From Gammaproteobacteria bacterium (GTDB lineage Bacteria > Pseudomonadota > Gammaproteobacteria > Acidiferrobacterales > Sulfurifustaceae): DNA of 64,000 nucleotides. The stretch is taken from NCBI GenBank assembly GCA_016199745.1, contig JACQFZ010000048.1:62001-126000 (forward strand), in the 5' to 3' direction. The position numbers were made by a program, and so were the translations under genes. How positions within the stretch are numbered: position 1 is the stretch's first letter; the number at the start of each line of letters is the position of its first letter. Under the pieces are notes generated by a model. The model made no database searches, was not told the origin of the DNA, and worked only from the letters and a program-made list of their open reading frames with translations. Below, one piece after another: positions 9,230 to 18,908 of the stretch.

Positions 9230-11635
9230 TTAAAGTTCTGTTTGCCGCAGCCGCAGTGCATTCCCAATCACCGATACCGAGCTTAACGCCATGGCCGCGC
9301 TCGCGATCATTGGGCCCAGCAGGATACCGAACCACGGGTACAGCACCCCCGCGGCCACGGGCACGCCGAAGAAGTTGTATACGAATGCAAAGAATAGATT
9401 CTGGCGGATGTTTTTCATGGTTCGCTGGCTAAGCGTGCGTGCCTTGGCAATACCGCGCAGGTCGCCCTTCACGAGTACCACGCGGGCGCTATTCATAGCA
9501 ACGTCGGTGCCGGTGCCCATCGCAATACCGACGTTCGCTTGCGCCAGTGCCGGCGCATCATTGATACCATCGCCCGCCATCGCCACGATGCGTCCCTGCT
9601 TCTGCAACTCTTGTACGTAGCGGTACTTGTCTTGTGGCAACACCTCGGCCTTGATGTCGTCGATCGACAGTTGTTTTGCCACCGCCGCGGCGGTGGTCGC
9701 GTTGTCGCCGGTCAGCACGACAATGCGTAGACCAGAAGCACGCAGTTGTTCGATCGCTTCTCGCGTCGTCGATTTGATCGGGTCGGCCACGCTGATCAAT
9801 CCGGCCAGACGCTGGGCGACGCTCAAGAACATAACGGTCTGACCCAATGCGCGCAGCCGTTGGCTGTCTGCTTCCAACGGCGCAGTATCCACGCCTGCCG
9901 CTTGCATCATTCTTACGTTACCAAGACTTACTATCTCGGTTGCTATCCGGCCACGTACGCCCTTGCCGGTAACGGATTCGAAGTGCTCGACCGGCCGTAG
10001 TGTAATTTGTTGGTCTTGTGCATGCTGGACAATAGATTGCGCTAACGGATGTTCGCTCATTTTTTCGAGCGAGGCGGCGTATAACAGTACGTCGGTTTCG
10101 GTAAATCCCCGCGCGGAGATGACCGCTTGGACTTTCGGCGCGCCTTCGGTCAACGTGCCAGTTTTGTCGACCACCAACGTATCGACCTTCTCCATGAGCT
10201 CGAGCGCTTCAGCATCTTTGATCAGAATGCCTTCGCGCGCACCGCGACCAACGCCGACCATGATCGAGATCGGCGTCGCCAAACCTAAAGCACACGGACA
10301 GGCAATGATAAGCACCGATACCGCCGCCACCAATCCTTTGGCTAATCCCGCCGATTGCTCGGTTAAGGCCCAGACGACAAAGGTCATGCCGGCGGCCACG
10401 ACAACCGCCGGCACAAACCAGGCGGAAACTTTGTCCGCAAGTTTTTGAATCGGCGCCCGCGAGCGACTCGCGTCGCTCACCATTTGTACGATCTGCGCCA
10501 GCAGCGTTTCCGCACCTACCTTTTCAGCGCGCATCAGGAACGACCCGGTCTGGTTAACCGTGCCGGCAGTTACTTTGCTTCCTGGACGTTTCTCTGCCGG
10601 CATCGACTCTCCGGTAATCATCGACTCATCCACGTTCGAACGGCCATCGATAACGATGCCGTCGACCGGAATTTTCGCACCCGGCTTTACCCGCAGCGCG
10701 TCGCCCTTCTGAATCCGATCGAGATGAACCTCTGCTTCGGTGCCGTCGGCGGTCACTCGCAACGCCGTATTCGGCGCGAGCGCGAGCAATGACTTAATGG
10801 CGCTGTTCGTGCGCGAGCGTGCCCGTAATTCCAAAACTTGCCCCAGCAACACCAACGTAACGATCACGGCCGCCGCTTCGAAGTAAAGCGGCGCCATGCC
10901 ATTCATCTTGAAGGCATCGGGCAACGCGTTCGGAAATAACAAGGCGAATATGCTGAATAGATAAGCCGCGGCCACGCCAAGCCCGATCAGGCTGAACATG
11001 TTGAGGTTCCAACGCTTGAAGGACGCCAATGCGCGCTCGAAGAATGGCCAACCTCCCCATAAGACAACCGGGGTCGCCAATGCCACCTGTAACCCATTGA
11101 ACACCGCAATACCGATCCGGTGATGTAGATCGAACCCCGGAATGAATTCGCTCATGGTGATAAGCAGCAGCGGCAATGTCAGCACGACGCTGATCCAGAA
11201 CCGGCGGGTCATGTCATCGAGCTCCGACGTGTCCGCCTCCGCGGTCGGCATCAGCGGCTCGAGCGCCATGCCGCAGATCGGACAGCTCCCGGGACCGATT
11301 TGCCGAATCTCCGGATGCATCGGACACGTGTAGATCACATCGGTCGCCGAACCGGCGGACGGATTCGACAAACGCGGCGCATCGGCGTGTTTTTGCAAAT
11401 AGTGCGATGGGTCGGCGCGAAACTTGGTCACGCAACCTTGGCTGCAGAAGTAATACGTCCGGTCATCGTGCTCGGCGGATTTCTCTGGATTGGTCGACAC
11501 CGTCATCCCGCAGACCGGATCGATATGGGTGGTTACCGATGGCGCATCATCAGTCGTCGGCGCGGTGCAACACGTGCCATGACCTACGTGCTGATGATGG
11601 CCGTGAGCGGAAGGCGAAGACTCATCATGTTTCAT
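9230..11635 (-). CDS. copA: P1B-type copper-translocating ATPase with YHS and heavy-metal-binding N-terminus
   Basis: An 801-residue inner-membrane pump. In order: a His-rich start, a YHS domain (DPVCGM ... YYFCSQGC), a heavy-metal-binding segment (YTCPMHPEI ... CPICGM), paired helices, the actuator TGES (about residue 341), the membrane CPC ([13 protein letters not shown], about 448), the phosphorylation site DKTGTLT (about 490), an SEHPLA nucleotide-binding motif and GDGINDAP (about 685). CPC marks monovalent copper or silver export to the periplasm. It diverges from a MerR-type regulator across an 80-bp gap carrying a MerR-style promoter, so metal induction is expected. SilP-like silver export is the main alternative. 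Confidence 0.95.
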   Translation of the reverse strand: MKHDESSPSAHGHHQHVGHGTCCTAPTTDDAPSVTTHIDPVCGMTVSTNPEKSAEHDDRTYYFCSQGCVTKFRADPSHYLQKHADAPRLSNPSAGSATDVIYTCPMHPEIRQIGPGSCPICGMALEPLMPTAEADTSELDDMTRRFWISVVLTLPLLLITMSEFIPGFDLHHRIGIAVFNGLQVALATPVVLWGGWPFFERALASFKRWNLNMFSLIGLGVAAAYLFSIFALLFPNALPDAFKMNGMAPLYFEAAAVIVTLVLLGQVLELRARSRTNSAIKSLLALAPNTALRVTADGTEAEVHLDRIQKGDALRVKPGAKIPVDGIVIDGRSNVDESMITGESMPAEKRPGSKVTAGTVNQTGSFLMRAEKVGAETLLAQIVQMVSDASRSRAPIQKLADKVSAWFVPAVVVAAGMTFVVWALTEQSAGLAKGLVAAVSVLIIACPCALGLATPISIMVGVGRGAREGILIKDAEALELMEKVDTLVVDKTGTLTEGAPKVQAVISARGFTETDVLLYAASLEKMSEHPLAQSIVQHAQDQQITLRPVEHFESVTGKGVRGRIATEIVSLGNVRMMQAAGVDTAPLEADSQRLRALGQTVMFLSVAQRLAGLISVADPIKSTTREAIEQLRASGLRIVVLTGDNATTAAAVAKQLSIDDIKAEVLPQDKYRYVQELQKQGRIVAMAGDGINDAPALAQANVGIAMGTGTDVAMNSARVVLVKGDLRGIAKARTLSQRTMKNIRQNLFFAFVYNFFGVPVAAGVLYPWFGILLGPMIASAAMALSSVSVIGNALRLRQTEL

Positions 11636-11676
11636 AGGAACACTCCTCTAGCTTGCATCGGCTTCGTCACGATCCT

Positions 11677-11708
11677 ATTCTAAACCCCGTACCTAACCCC
11701 AGAGTCAA
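11677..11708 (-). promoter_or_regulatory. MerR-type promoter of the copper ATPase gene
   Basis: Read on the minus strand: -35 TTGACT (11703-11708), a 20-bp spacer, and -10 TAGAAT (11677-11682). Spacers of 19-20 bp are the hallmark of promoters that need a MerR-family activator to twist the DNA. The GGGGTT/CCCC-rich spacer has only imperfect dyad symmetry. Confidence 0.65.
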
Positions 11709-11715
11709 GTCTTCC

Positions 11716-12165
11716 ATGCAAACTGCGGAAATGACGATCGGCCGCCTTGCCAAAGCGGCGGGTGTAAACATTGAAACCATTCGCTATTACCAGCGACTAC
11801 ACCTGCTGCCCACGCCTAGCCCCAAGCGTACCGCCTTTCGTACCTATCCGGTTCGCCTAGTTGACCGCATTCGCTTCATCAAACGTGCGCAAGAGCTCGG
11901 CTTCTCATTGGTGGAAATTGCGAGCCTGCTAAAGCTCGAAGACGGCACCCATCGCAATGCTATTCGCAAAGTTGCCGGTGATCGACGGCACGAGATTCGC
12001 CTGAAGCTTGCCGATCTCAAACACATGGAACGCTTACTAGCCCATCTGATCGACGATTGCGAGACAATGGGTGAAGCGCATCCATGTCCAATCATCACCG
12101 CACTGGCCGGGGGAACGAGCGATGTTAAATGCCACGGACATCATAAGACAGCGGAACGCCGCTAA
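11716..12165 (+). CDS. MerR-family metal-responsive regulator
   Basis: A 149-residue regulator with an N-terminal winged helix (MTIGRLAKAAGVNIETIRYY), RIRFIKRAQELGFSL, a dimerisation helix and a C-terminal metal loop. The protein is closest to mercury MerR by eye, with C-x8-C in the loop (DDCETMGEAHPCPI) matching MerR C117 and C126. However, the position of MerR C82 is Arg (DGTHRNA), so the three-Cys Hg(II) site is incomplete. Next to a copper ATPase, a Cu(I)/Ag(I) sensor is the more likely role. ATG 11716 is preferred, with ATG 11731 possible; an upstream frame from 11653 would run into the promoter. Confidence 0.88.
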   Translation: MQTAEMTIGRLAKAAGVNIETIRYYQRLHLLPTPSPKRTAFRTYPVRLVDRIRFIKRAQELGFSLVEIASLLKLEDGTHRNAIRKVAGDRRHEIRLKLADLKHMERLLAHLIDDCETMGEAHPCPIITALAGGTSDVKCHGHHKTAERR

Positions 12166-12348
12166 TTTCCTATTAGTGCTGATGTAAATGCGTTGAATTT
12201 GAATCATCAGTGTAGCCACGCAGACGATCGTAAATTTAAGTAAGTGGGTCTGTTTGTCGTCGATGCAGCTAGCGGCGAACAGCGACTGGACCATGCTTCC
12301 ATCGATCGCACCACCACGGTGGTGACACCAACAACGGTTAGAGCTAAC

Positions 12349-13731
12349 TTAATTTGTGTGACGATGATTTCCTCGAATAACCGTTAATATCCTTTCATTG
12401 ACTGTATTGGCAACGGTCTTGCCGCCGCCGGGCGCACGCGTGGTCGACATAGGATCGCCGGTCCATTCGTACGCCACCGCTCCTTTCGGCTGCCGATACC
12501 AACCAGGATCGGCGTAGTCGCCACGCTTCAAACCGTCGCGCACTTTGACGACCGTAAACATGCCGCCCATTTCGATAGGTCCAAACGGGCCGGTGCCGGT
12601 CATCATCGGCAACGTATTTTCCGGCAGCGGCATTTCCATTCCGCCCATGGAACCGCCGCGCTCACCCATGATCATGTAATCGGGCACGAGCTTCTGGATC
12701 TTCTCCAGCAAATCGCGCTGATCGACACCGATCATGGTCGGCACGTCGTGTCCCATCGCATTCATGGTGTGATGCGATTTGTGACAATGAAGTGCCCAAT
12801 CACCCGGTTCGTCGGCAACGAACTCGATGGCGCGCATTTGGCCGACAGCAACATCGGTGGTCACCTCCGGCCAGCGCGCCGACTTCGGTACCCAACCGCC
12901 ATCAGTGCCGGTGACCTCGAACTCATGGCCATGCAAATGAATAGGATGGTTCGTCATCGTTAAATTGCCGACGCGAATACGTACGCGGTCACCGCGACGG
13001 CAAGCGAGCGAATCGATGCCGGGAAACGCACGACTATTGAAGGTCCACAGATTGAAATCGGTCATGGTGTTGACCTTCGGTGTGTAGCTGCCGGGATCGA
13101 TATCGTATGAATTGAGCAGAAACACGAAATCGCGGTCGACTTTCATGAAGCTTGGATCTTTAGGATGCGTGATCCACGAACCCATCATGCCCATCGCCAT
13201 CTGCACCATTTCGTCGGCATGCGGGTGATACATAAATGTGCCGGGGCGTCGGGCAACAAATTCGTACACAAAAGTCTTGCCGACCGGAATGTGCGGTTGC
13301 GTGAGCCCGCTGACGCCGTCCATGCCGTTCGGTAAACGTTGGCCGTGCCAATGAATCGATGTGATCTCCGGCAGTTTGTTGGTCACGAACATGCGGACGC
13401 GATCCCCTTCGACCACTTCAATCGTCGGACCCGGCGACTGGCCGTTATAACCCCACAGATGCGCTTTCATGCCCGGCGCTATCTCGCGAACGATCGGTTC
13501 CGCCACCAGGTGAAACTCCTTTACGCCGTTGTTCATCCGCCATGGCAACGTCCAGCCATTGAGCGTTACCACGGGGTTGTAGGGTCGGCCGTTTGGTGGC
13601 GCGTGTGGGGGTTGCGTAGCGCCACTCGTTTGTGTCGCCACGTCGGGCAATGCTGCCAGCGATACCTTGCCGACGGTTGCGGCGGCAACGGCAAGGCCGG
13701 CCCCGCGAAAAAAATTGCGTCGAGAAACCAT
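12349..13731 (-). CDS. Tat-exported multicopper oxidase
   Basis: A periplasmic multicopper oxidase, probably detoxifying Cu(I) to Cu(II) like CueO or PcoA. The twin-Arg signal SRRNFFRG is followed by a hydrophobic stretch ending near residue 30. Copper ligands are visible in SIHWHGQRLPNGMDG, YHPHADEM, HPIHLHGHEFEV and HCHKSHHTM. A Met-rich stretch (GGSMGGMEMPLPE) near the C-terminus resembles the copper-binding inserts of copper-resistance oxidases. I chose ATG 13731 (SD-like GGAAGAGGG upstream) over an in-frame ATG six codons earlier because the Tat motif is then N-terminal. It is the last gene of the four-gene minus-strand set. Confidence 0.92.
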   Translation of the reverse strand: MVSRRNFFRGAGLAVAAATVGKVSLAALPDVATQTSGATQPPHAPPNGRPYNPVVTLNGWTLPWRMNNGVKEFHLVAEPIVREIAPGMKAHLWGYNGQSPGPTIEVVEGDRVRMFVTNKLPEITSIHWHGQRLPNGMDGVSGLTQPHIPVGKTFVYEFVARRPGTFMYHPHADEMVQMAMGMMGSWITHPKDPSFMKVDRDFVFLLNSYDIDPGSYTPKVNTMTDFNLWTFNSRAFPGIDSLACRRGDRVRIRVGNLTMTNHPIHLHGHEFEVTGTDGGWVPKSARWPEVTTDVAVGQMRAIEFVADEPGDWALHCHKSHHTMNAMGHDVPTMIGVDQRDLLEKIQKLVPDYMIMGERGGSMGGMEMPLPENTLPMMTGTGPFGPIEMGGMFTVVKVRDGLKRGDYADPGWYRQPKGAVAYEWTGDPMSTTRAPGGGKTVANTVNERILTVIRGNHRHTN

Positions 13732-13757
13732 ATTAATGCCCTCTTCCATCGAATTTA

Positions 13758-15173
13758 TTAATGACCGCCGCTGCCGCTATCCGTAGCCGGCATAGCAGCA
13801 GTCATGTGCCTCATTGCCTCGGGCGATTTCACAGATAGTGCAGTCTGCAAATCGGTGTCAGCGATCCAGAAGTCGCGTTGCGCATCGAGGTACCGATTTA
13901 CCGCGGCGACTTGTTCGCGCGCATCGGCCAGTAGCTCGAAGACGCTAATCAGCATGCCGTTGTAACGCAGCAGATTTTCGTCGGCGATTTGCTTGTGCAA
14001 CGGCACTATCTCGTCACGATAGTGCTTGGCGATGTCGAAGGCGGTGCGGTAACCGTGATAGCTCTCGCGTACTTCCGAACGCGCGCCGATGGCGATTTCA
14101 CGCAAGCGATAAGCAGATTGCAGATAGATCGCCTCGGCCTTGGCCCCTCCCCCATCGAACAACGGAATCGATAGCTCGATTTCGTAGCCGGTCTGGCGCG
14201 GTTGTTCATTGGAGCTATTGCGGATAACGCCGAGATCGAGAACATTCACGAAGCGGGTGGCCTTCGACAGCCCAAGCGATTTGGCGATCCCCTGGGTTTC
14301 AAGCCGAGCCGCCTGAACGTCAAGCCGCTCATTGAGCGCTCGACTTTCGAGATCGACTATTTCCTGCGCTTCCTTGGGCAGCTTCGGCAAACGTTCGGGT
14401 AATTTGAACGCGATGTCGTTGCCCCATGCACCGAACAACCGCGTCAAACGTTTGCGTTCACTTACCGACGCCTGGCGTGCTCGGGCGAGCTGCGCGGTTA
14501 GCTCGGCATAGAAAGCTTGCTCGCGCGCCTGCTGCAACTTGCTCCAATTGCCGGCTTGTACCATGCGGCGGGCGAGTTCGGCGCTGGCTTCGGCTGCCTG
14601 TTTCGCCTGTTCTAAATACTGTGCGGTTTGCTCGGCGGCGATGGTGCTGTAGTAACTCTTGCGGGTCTCGGCGGCGAGCGCCAGCACGTCGATCGCCGCT
14701 TGCAACTTCGCTTGTTCGAAACGACGCGATTCGATTTGTCGCCGGATCGGCAGCGTAAACAGGCCGAGCACATCGAATGTGAGCGTGCGCTCGATCTCGA
14801 TTTCATCGCCCTGGGCCAACCGTGCATAACTGAAGCTCGGATTGTGCAGCCGTCCGGCCTGCACCAAGTCAGCCTCGGCAATCCCAAGCTCGGCGTAACT
14901 CGCTTGTAGTCGCGGGTTGTTGAGCAGCGCAATTTGCACTGCTGCCTCAGGCGTCAATGGTTGTGTCAACAAGGCGGTGATGGTTTGCTTGTGCATCGCG
15001 GCGGATTCGCCGGGTCGCGCAAGTTGCACGTCTTGGCCTACGCGTTCGCGCGTAGCCGCCGTCACTGTGTCGAAACCGCCGTCGCTGCTGAAGGTCGCGC
15101 ATCCAGCGATAAGCACAGGGACTAATCCGAACACGCCGCTGCACAGTGCTTTTACCTTTATATGGTCGATCAT
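13758..15173 (-). CDS. TolC-family outer-membrane channel lipoprotein (CusC-like)
   Basis: A 471-residue outer-membrane efflux protein. The lipobox LIAGC lies near residue 25, followed by the two repeated OEP halves with long helices rich in Ala, Gln and Glu, and PLFDGGGAKAEA typical of the second repeat. The family forms trimeric channels that link RND pumps to the outside. ATG 15173 overlaps the stop of the upstream small gene (ATGA), indicating coupled translation, and the multicopper oxidase gene follows 26 bases beyond its end. No RND pump or membrane-fusion protein is encoded nearby. Confidence 0.9.
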   Translation of the reverse strand: MIDHIKVKALCSGVFGLVPVLIAGCATFSSDGGFDTVTAATRERVGQDVQLARPGESAAMHKQTITALLTQPLTPEAAVQIALLNNPRLQASYAELGIAEADLVQAGRLHNPSFSYARLAQGDEIEIERTLTFDVLGLFTLPIRRQIESRRFEQAKLQAAIDVLALAAETRKSYYSTIAAEQTAQYLEQAKQAAEASAELARRMVQAGNWSKLQQAREQAFYAELTAQLARARQASVSERKRLTRLFGAWGNDIAFKLPERLPKLPKEAQEIVDLESRALNERLDVQAARLETQGIAKSLGLSKATRFVNVLDLGVIRNSSNEQPRQTGYEIELSIPLFDGGGAKAEAIYLQSAYRLREIAIGARSEVRESYHGYRTAFDIAKHYRDEIVPLHKQIADENLLRYNGMLISVFELLADAREQVAAVNRYLDAQRDFWIADTDLQTALSVKSPEAMRHMTAAMPATDSGSGGH

Positions 15174-15460
15174 GGCGAACCTTCAACCGGCGTGTGCACC
15201 GGCGATTCACCGTCGTTCATGGGTGTAGCCGTTGGTGCCGGCATATTTTCTGGATGACTGTCCGGGTTTCCGATGGCGTCGTTAAGCACGCGCCAATCAG
15301 CCGGTACCGATTCTTGGTAGACATGGTAGCCGGAAAACGTCGATAAATAAGCCGCCGGCGCCACGTGTTCATTGGCATTCGTCGGTTCCAGACTGGACGC
15401 GGACAGTGCCGACAACGGCAACAGCGCCGTGCCGGCGATAGCAAATAAAAATGTACGCAT
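15170..15460 (-). CDS. Small exported protein of the copper block
   Basis: A 96-residue protein with a Sec signal (MRTFLFAIAGTALLPLSALS) and a Pro/Glu-rich mature part containing FSGYHVYQE and ADWRVLNDAIG. I know similar short proteins beside cusC-like genes, with a conserved tyrosine followed by ADWR-x2-ND, but no function is assigned. ATG 15460 follows GAGGG by 6 bases. The frame is open further upstream without a better start. Its stop overlaps the TolC start by four bases, so both are made together. Likely periplasmic and copper-related by context only. Confidence 0.65.
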   Translation of the reverse strand: MRTFLFAIAGTALLPLSALSASSLEPTNANEHVAPAAYLSTFSGYHVYQESVPADWRVLNDAIGNPDSHPENMPAPTATPMNDGESPVHTPVEGSP

Positions 15461-15616
15461 AAACATCCCTCGCGTGATGAGGTTGCTCTTGCGCGTCCCT
15501 GCACCTGCAACATTCGCACGTCCTTGTGCCGCAGAATCGATGCGTGTGCGCAAACCTGCACGTATGTGCGATAACGAGTACACACCGCACGGCTTAACCG
15601 TGGTGGGTGTGTCAGC

Positions 15617-15991
15617 TCAAGCAAGGATCAAACGGGGAGGTCGTTCGAAACGATCGACGGCATGGTTTAACGACAGGGTAACCAGCCAGAACTCTGGAGT
15701 ATCTGAAGATACATGAACATCGAGACGTAAATCGGCGACTGGAAGTAAAGATCCCGAGGAGCTGGCAGGGCAAGAGGAATGATCGCCGGAGATATCCCCG
15801 ATAGGGGACTTCTTAGAATCCGAGTTTGAATGGTCACCATGGTGCTGCAATTGCTCGCTTCCATGTTCATGGCTGGCGTGAGACTCGGTTCCAAGCGCGC
15901 CGCTATGGAAGCAATGCCCAGTCAGCGCCGCCCCGCTTTGTAATGGCAACAGGATAGCTAACAGCAGGCCTAACAGAAAGTGGGCATGCAT
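15617..15991 (-). CDS. His-rich exported protein, CzcI/DUF2946-like
   Basis: About 124 residues, with a hydrophobic signal (HFLLGLLLAILLPLQSGAA), a His/Ser-rich middle (HASHEHGSEQLQHHGDHS) likely to bind metal, and a C-terminal strand pair ending FERPPRLILA, the ending typical of small proteins next to czc/cus efflux genes. It is the first gene of the copper set; the gap to the next gene is 156 bases. I prefer ATG 15991 because the signal is then N-terminal; ATG 16024 is also in frame. Confidence 0.65.
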   Translation of the reverse strand: MHAHFLLGLLLAILLPLQSGAALTGHCFHSGALGTESHASHEHGSEQLQHHGDHSNSDSKKSPIGDISGDHSSCPASSSGSLLPVADLRLDVHVSSDTPEFWLVTLSLNHAVDRFERPPRLILA

Positions 15992-16104
15992 TTTCACAGT
16001 GCTATTTTGTTCAGGGGCAACCATTAATACAAGCGTTCAATGGCGTTTGATCATATTGGTTCAATGACACGCTCCGAATACGACAAATAGTTCGACATTC
16101 TGCC

Positions 16105-16759
16105 CGCTTTTGCTGGTTACGCGATGCGACGCTTACGTTACTGGCACTTATGAATGCCGGTTACTCGGAAGAAGCCGGCGCTTGGCGCGACTGGCTGTTG
16201 CGGGCGATGGCCGGCAGTCCGAATCAAATGCAAATTATGTATGGCTTGAGAGGTGAACGGCGACTGTACGAAGACGCCCGTCCGGTGCGCGTCGGTAACG
16301 CCGCCCATGCGCAGTTACAGCTAGACGTATTCGGCGAAGTCATGGACGCGCTGTATCAAGCACGACTCAACGGGTTGAAGCCAAACGATGCCGCATGGGC
16401 CATGCAACGCGCCCTACCCACTTATCTGGAAACGGTGTGGGAGCAACCGGATTACGGTATCTGGGAAGTACGCGGTGCCGCTAGACACTTCACTTATTCC
16501 AAAGTCATGGCCTGGGTTGCTTTCGATTGCCTATGCAATGTGCGGCCGTTCAGCCGATGCCGAAGCGCTCTATCGACGATTAAGCGCGCTTGCCAACGAC
16601 GTCGGCTTACTGGCCGAAGAATACGATGTCCATGCACAGCGCATGGTCGGCAACTTTCCGCAGGCGTTTTCTCATGTCGCATTGATTGGAACCGCGTACA
16701 ACTTGAAGTGGACCATCAAGCCAGTGGAACAACGATCCGAATCACCACTGAAATTCTAA
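16105..16759 (+). pseudogene. Glycoside hydrolase family 15 remnant (glucoamylase/trehalase type)
   Basis: Two pieces of a GH15 enzyme in different frames. Piece one (from about 16105, frame ending 16818) has FCWLRDATLTLLAL, EEAGAWRDWLLRAMAGSP, GNAAHAQLQLDVFGEVMD and HFTYSKVMAWVAFD. Piece two, ending at 16759, has SADAEALYRRLSALANDVG and GNFPQAFSHVALIGTAYNL, the normal C-terminus. The segment of roughly a hundred residues that usually separates these blocks is missing, as is the N-terminal half of the roughly 600-residue family. Both large deletions and a frame change are therefore present. No function is expected. Confidence 0.85.
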
Positions 16760-16974
16760 CGGCAATAACAATTTGGAACTGCTATTGCGTGGAATATCGT
16801 CGCATAACGTCAGGTTAGAATTATTTATGGATGTATAAAAAATCCCCCCTTCACAATTCTGTGAAATTGGGATATCTACCGTCGAAGATGTTCCGTTCGG
16901 CATGCGCGGTAACCCGCCGTTGCCTTCCACGGTTTTATAAAAAGCTCTTCCTTAATTACGCATACGGACTATCA

Positions 16975-17961
16975 ATGGCTAAACGTTGGCAACTGCCGCC
17001 GCTTCAATCGCTGACGTTTTTCGAGGCAGCAGCACGGCATCTCAGCTTTACCGCCGCTGCGCGCGAGCTCCATACGACGCAACCGGCGATTAGTCACCAT
17101 ATCCTTCGTCTTGAACAAGATTTAGGCTCAGCGCTGTTCAAACGACAACATCGGAGTGTAACGTTAACGGAGGCCGGCGCGCAGTTACACGAGGCTGTAA
17201 GTACAAGTTTGAGCACGCTTCATCTTGTCGCCGGTGAGATTCGTTCGCGCCGAAAGGCAATGACCGTATCGACCGACTTCGCGTTCGCCGCCTATTGGTT
17301 GCTACCACGCATGGCAATGCTCAGGAAGTTGGCTCCCGATCTTGATGTCCGCATCGTCGCTTCGCAATACTATTGCGACATTCGCCAAGAGCCGGCAGAC
17401 GTGGCCGTTGTATTCGGCACCGGCCACTGGCCCGACCGCATAGCGACCTTGTTGATTCCAGAAATTGTCATTCCCGTATGCAGCCCGAGTTTTCGCACAG
17501 GGCAACGACTCAGCGGTGACCCCGGTGATCTAGTCGGTGTGCCGCTGCTTCATCTCGAACGATCGGATCCAGCGAGCTGGCTGTCATGGAAGGATTGGTT
17601 CGATCTCCATCGAATTACCGTTAGTCAAACCGAGCACGATTTCACCATTAATAGTTACCCCTTAGTGATCCAGGCGGCAATTGGCGGGCAAGGAGTAGCG
17701 CTCGGATGGCTTCCGTTGGTAGAGGAAGCGCTGCGCAACAAACAATTGGTGACCGCCGCTCGTCAGCCGGTAAAGACCAAGCGCGGCTATTTCTTGGTTG
17801 AATCAACAGCGGCGACAAAGCCGGTATATATGGAAAGATTCCGTCGTTGGATTATCGATGAGTGCCACGAATCGATGGCACAGCATTCCACCATGCTCGG
17901 TAATTTGTCGAGTGATTCTTCCGCCAGATCTTCTACGTCGCACAGAAAACAGCTGGTTTAA
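16975..17961 (+). CDS. LysR-family transcriptional regulator (GcvA-like)
   Basis: A 328-residue LysR protein. The N-terminal winged helix is clear (LTFFEAAARHLSFTAAAREL, TTQPAISHHILRLEQDLG), then the linker helix and a periplasmic-binding-protein-like effector domain. The start MAKRWQLPPLQSL at 16975 matches the usual GcvA-type N-terminus; the frame is open to 16831 but that part looks untranslated. It converges with the liu operon, so it is not an obvious regulator of it, and its divergent neighbour is only the GH15 remnant. Target and ligand are unknown. Confidence 0.88.
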   Translation: MAKRWQLPPLQSLTFFEAAARHLSFTAAARELHTTQPAISHHILRLEQDLGSALFKRQHRSVTLTEAGAQLHEAVSTSLSTLHLVAGEIRSRRKAMTVSTDFAFAAYWLLPRMAMLRKLAPDLDVRIVASQYYCDIRQEPADVAVVFGTGHWPDRIATLLIPEIVIPVCSPSFRTGQRLSGDPGDLVGVPLLHLERSDPASWLSWKDWFDLHRITVSQTEHDFTINSYPLVIQAAIGGQGVALGWLPLVEEALRNKQLVTAARQPVKTKRGYFLVESTAATKPVYMERFRRWIIDECHESMAQHSTMLGNLSSDSSARSSTSHRKQLV

Positions 17962-17987
17962 GCGGAGGATTAGACGTATTTTCTTGG

Positions 17988-18908
17988 TTACGCCTTTGCA
18001 CGTTTCGCTATCAACGCACGGGCCGCTCGACTATTCGGTTGGATACCTAATGTTGTAGAAATGAATTCGCCGGCGTTGATCAGTTTCTCGATATCGATGC
18101 CGGTATGAATGCCTAGCCCTGCGAGCATATACACAACGTCTTCAGTCGCGACATTGCCACTGGCGCCGTCTGCATATGGGCAGCCGCCAAGGCCGGCGAC
18201 CGCACTATCGAATGTCGCCACGCCCATTTCGAGCGAGGCATAAATATTGACGAGCGCCTGACCGTAGGTGTCATGGTAGTGGCCGGCGAGTTTCTCGACC
18301 GGCAGGTGGCGGTCGACGGCTTCTATCATCGCTTGTGTTTTGCCCGGCGTGCCGACACCGATCGTATCGCCGAGCGATATTTCGTAGCAGCCCATTTCGA
18401 ATAACTGTCGGGCGACGTCGGCAACCGCACTGGGCGCGATCGCGCCTTGATAAGGACAGCCGAGTACGCACGACACATAACCGCGCACGCGTATCTGCTG
18501 CCCGCGTGCGCTTTCCAGTACCGGACGAAAGCGCTCCAGGCTTTCGGCGATCGAACAATTAATATTCTTCTGCGTGAATGCCTCGGAGGCGGCAGTAAAT
18601 ACGGCGACTTCGTCGGCGCCGGCTGTCACCGCGGCCTCAAAGCCTTTCATGTTGGGCACTAGCACGGGATAGGCAACGTCCGGCCGGCGTTGGATTGTCG
18701 CCATCACTTCGGCAGCGTCGGCCATTTGTGGCACCCACTTGGGCGACACGAATGCGGTCGCTTCAATCGTTCGCAGGCCCGCTTCCGCCAATCGATGAAT
18801 CAACTCGATCTTGGCTGCTGTCGCGACGATCTGTTGTTGGTTCTGCAGGCCATCGCGCGGGCCGACCTCGACAATTTTGACTTTGCTCGGCATCGCCATG
18901 GGTTTCAC
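17988..18908 (-). CDS. liuE: Hydroxymethylglutaryl-CoA lyase
   Basis: A TIM-barrel lyase that splits HMG-CoA into acetyl-CoA and acetoacetate, the last step of leucine breakdown. The sequence shows the metal-binding start [12 protein letters not shown], the His pair in [10 protein letters not shown] and the catalytic Cys in [14 protein letters not shown] (about residue 241). A GTG at 18908 overlaps the stop of liuD (GTGA); ATG 18899 is an equally good start. About 300 residues, normal for the family. Last gene of the liu operon. Confidence 0.95.
   Translation of the reverse strand: MKPMAMPSKVKIVEVGPRDGLQNQQQIVATAAKIELIHRLAEAGLRTIEATAFVSPKWVPQMADAAEVMATIQRRPDVAYPVLVPNMKGFEAAVTAGADEVAVFTAASEAFTQKNINCSIAESLERFRPVLESARGQQIRVRGYVSCVLGCPYQGAIAPSAVADVARQLFEMGCYEISLGDTIGVGTPGKTQAMIEAVDRHLPVEKLAGHYHDTYGQALVNIYASLEMGVATFDSAVAGLGGCPYADGASGNVATEDVVYMLAGLGIHTGIDIEKLINAGEFISTTLGIQPNSRAARALIAKRAKA

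Noticed and set aside
15372-15716. Plus-strand frame across the small exported protein and CzcI-like genes
   Set aside because: It is antisense to two genes with clear signal peptides and has no family resemblance.
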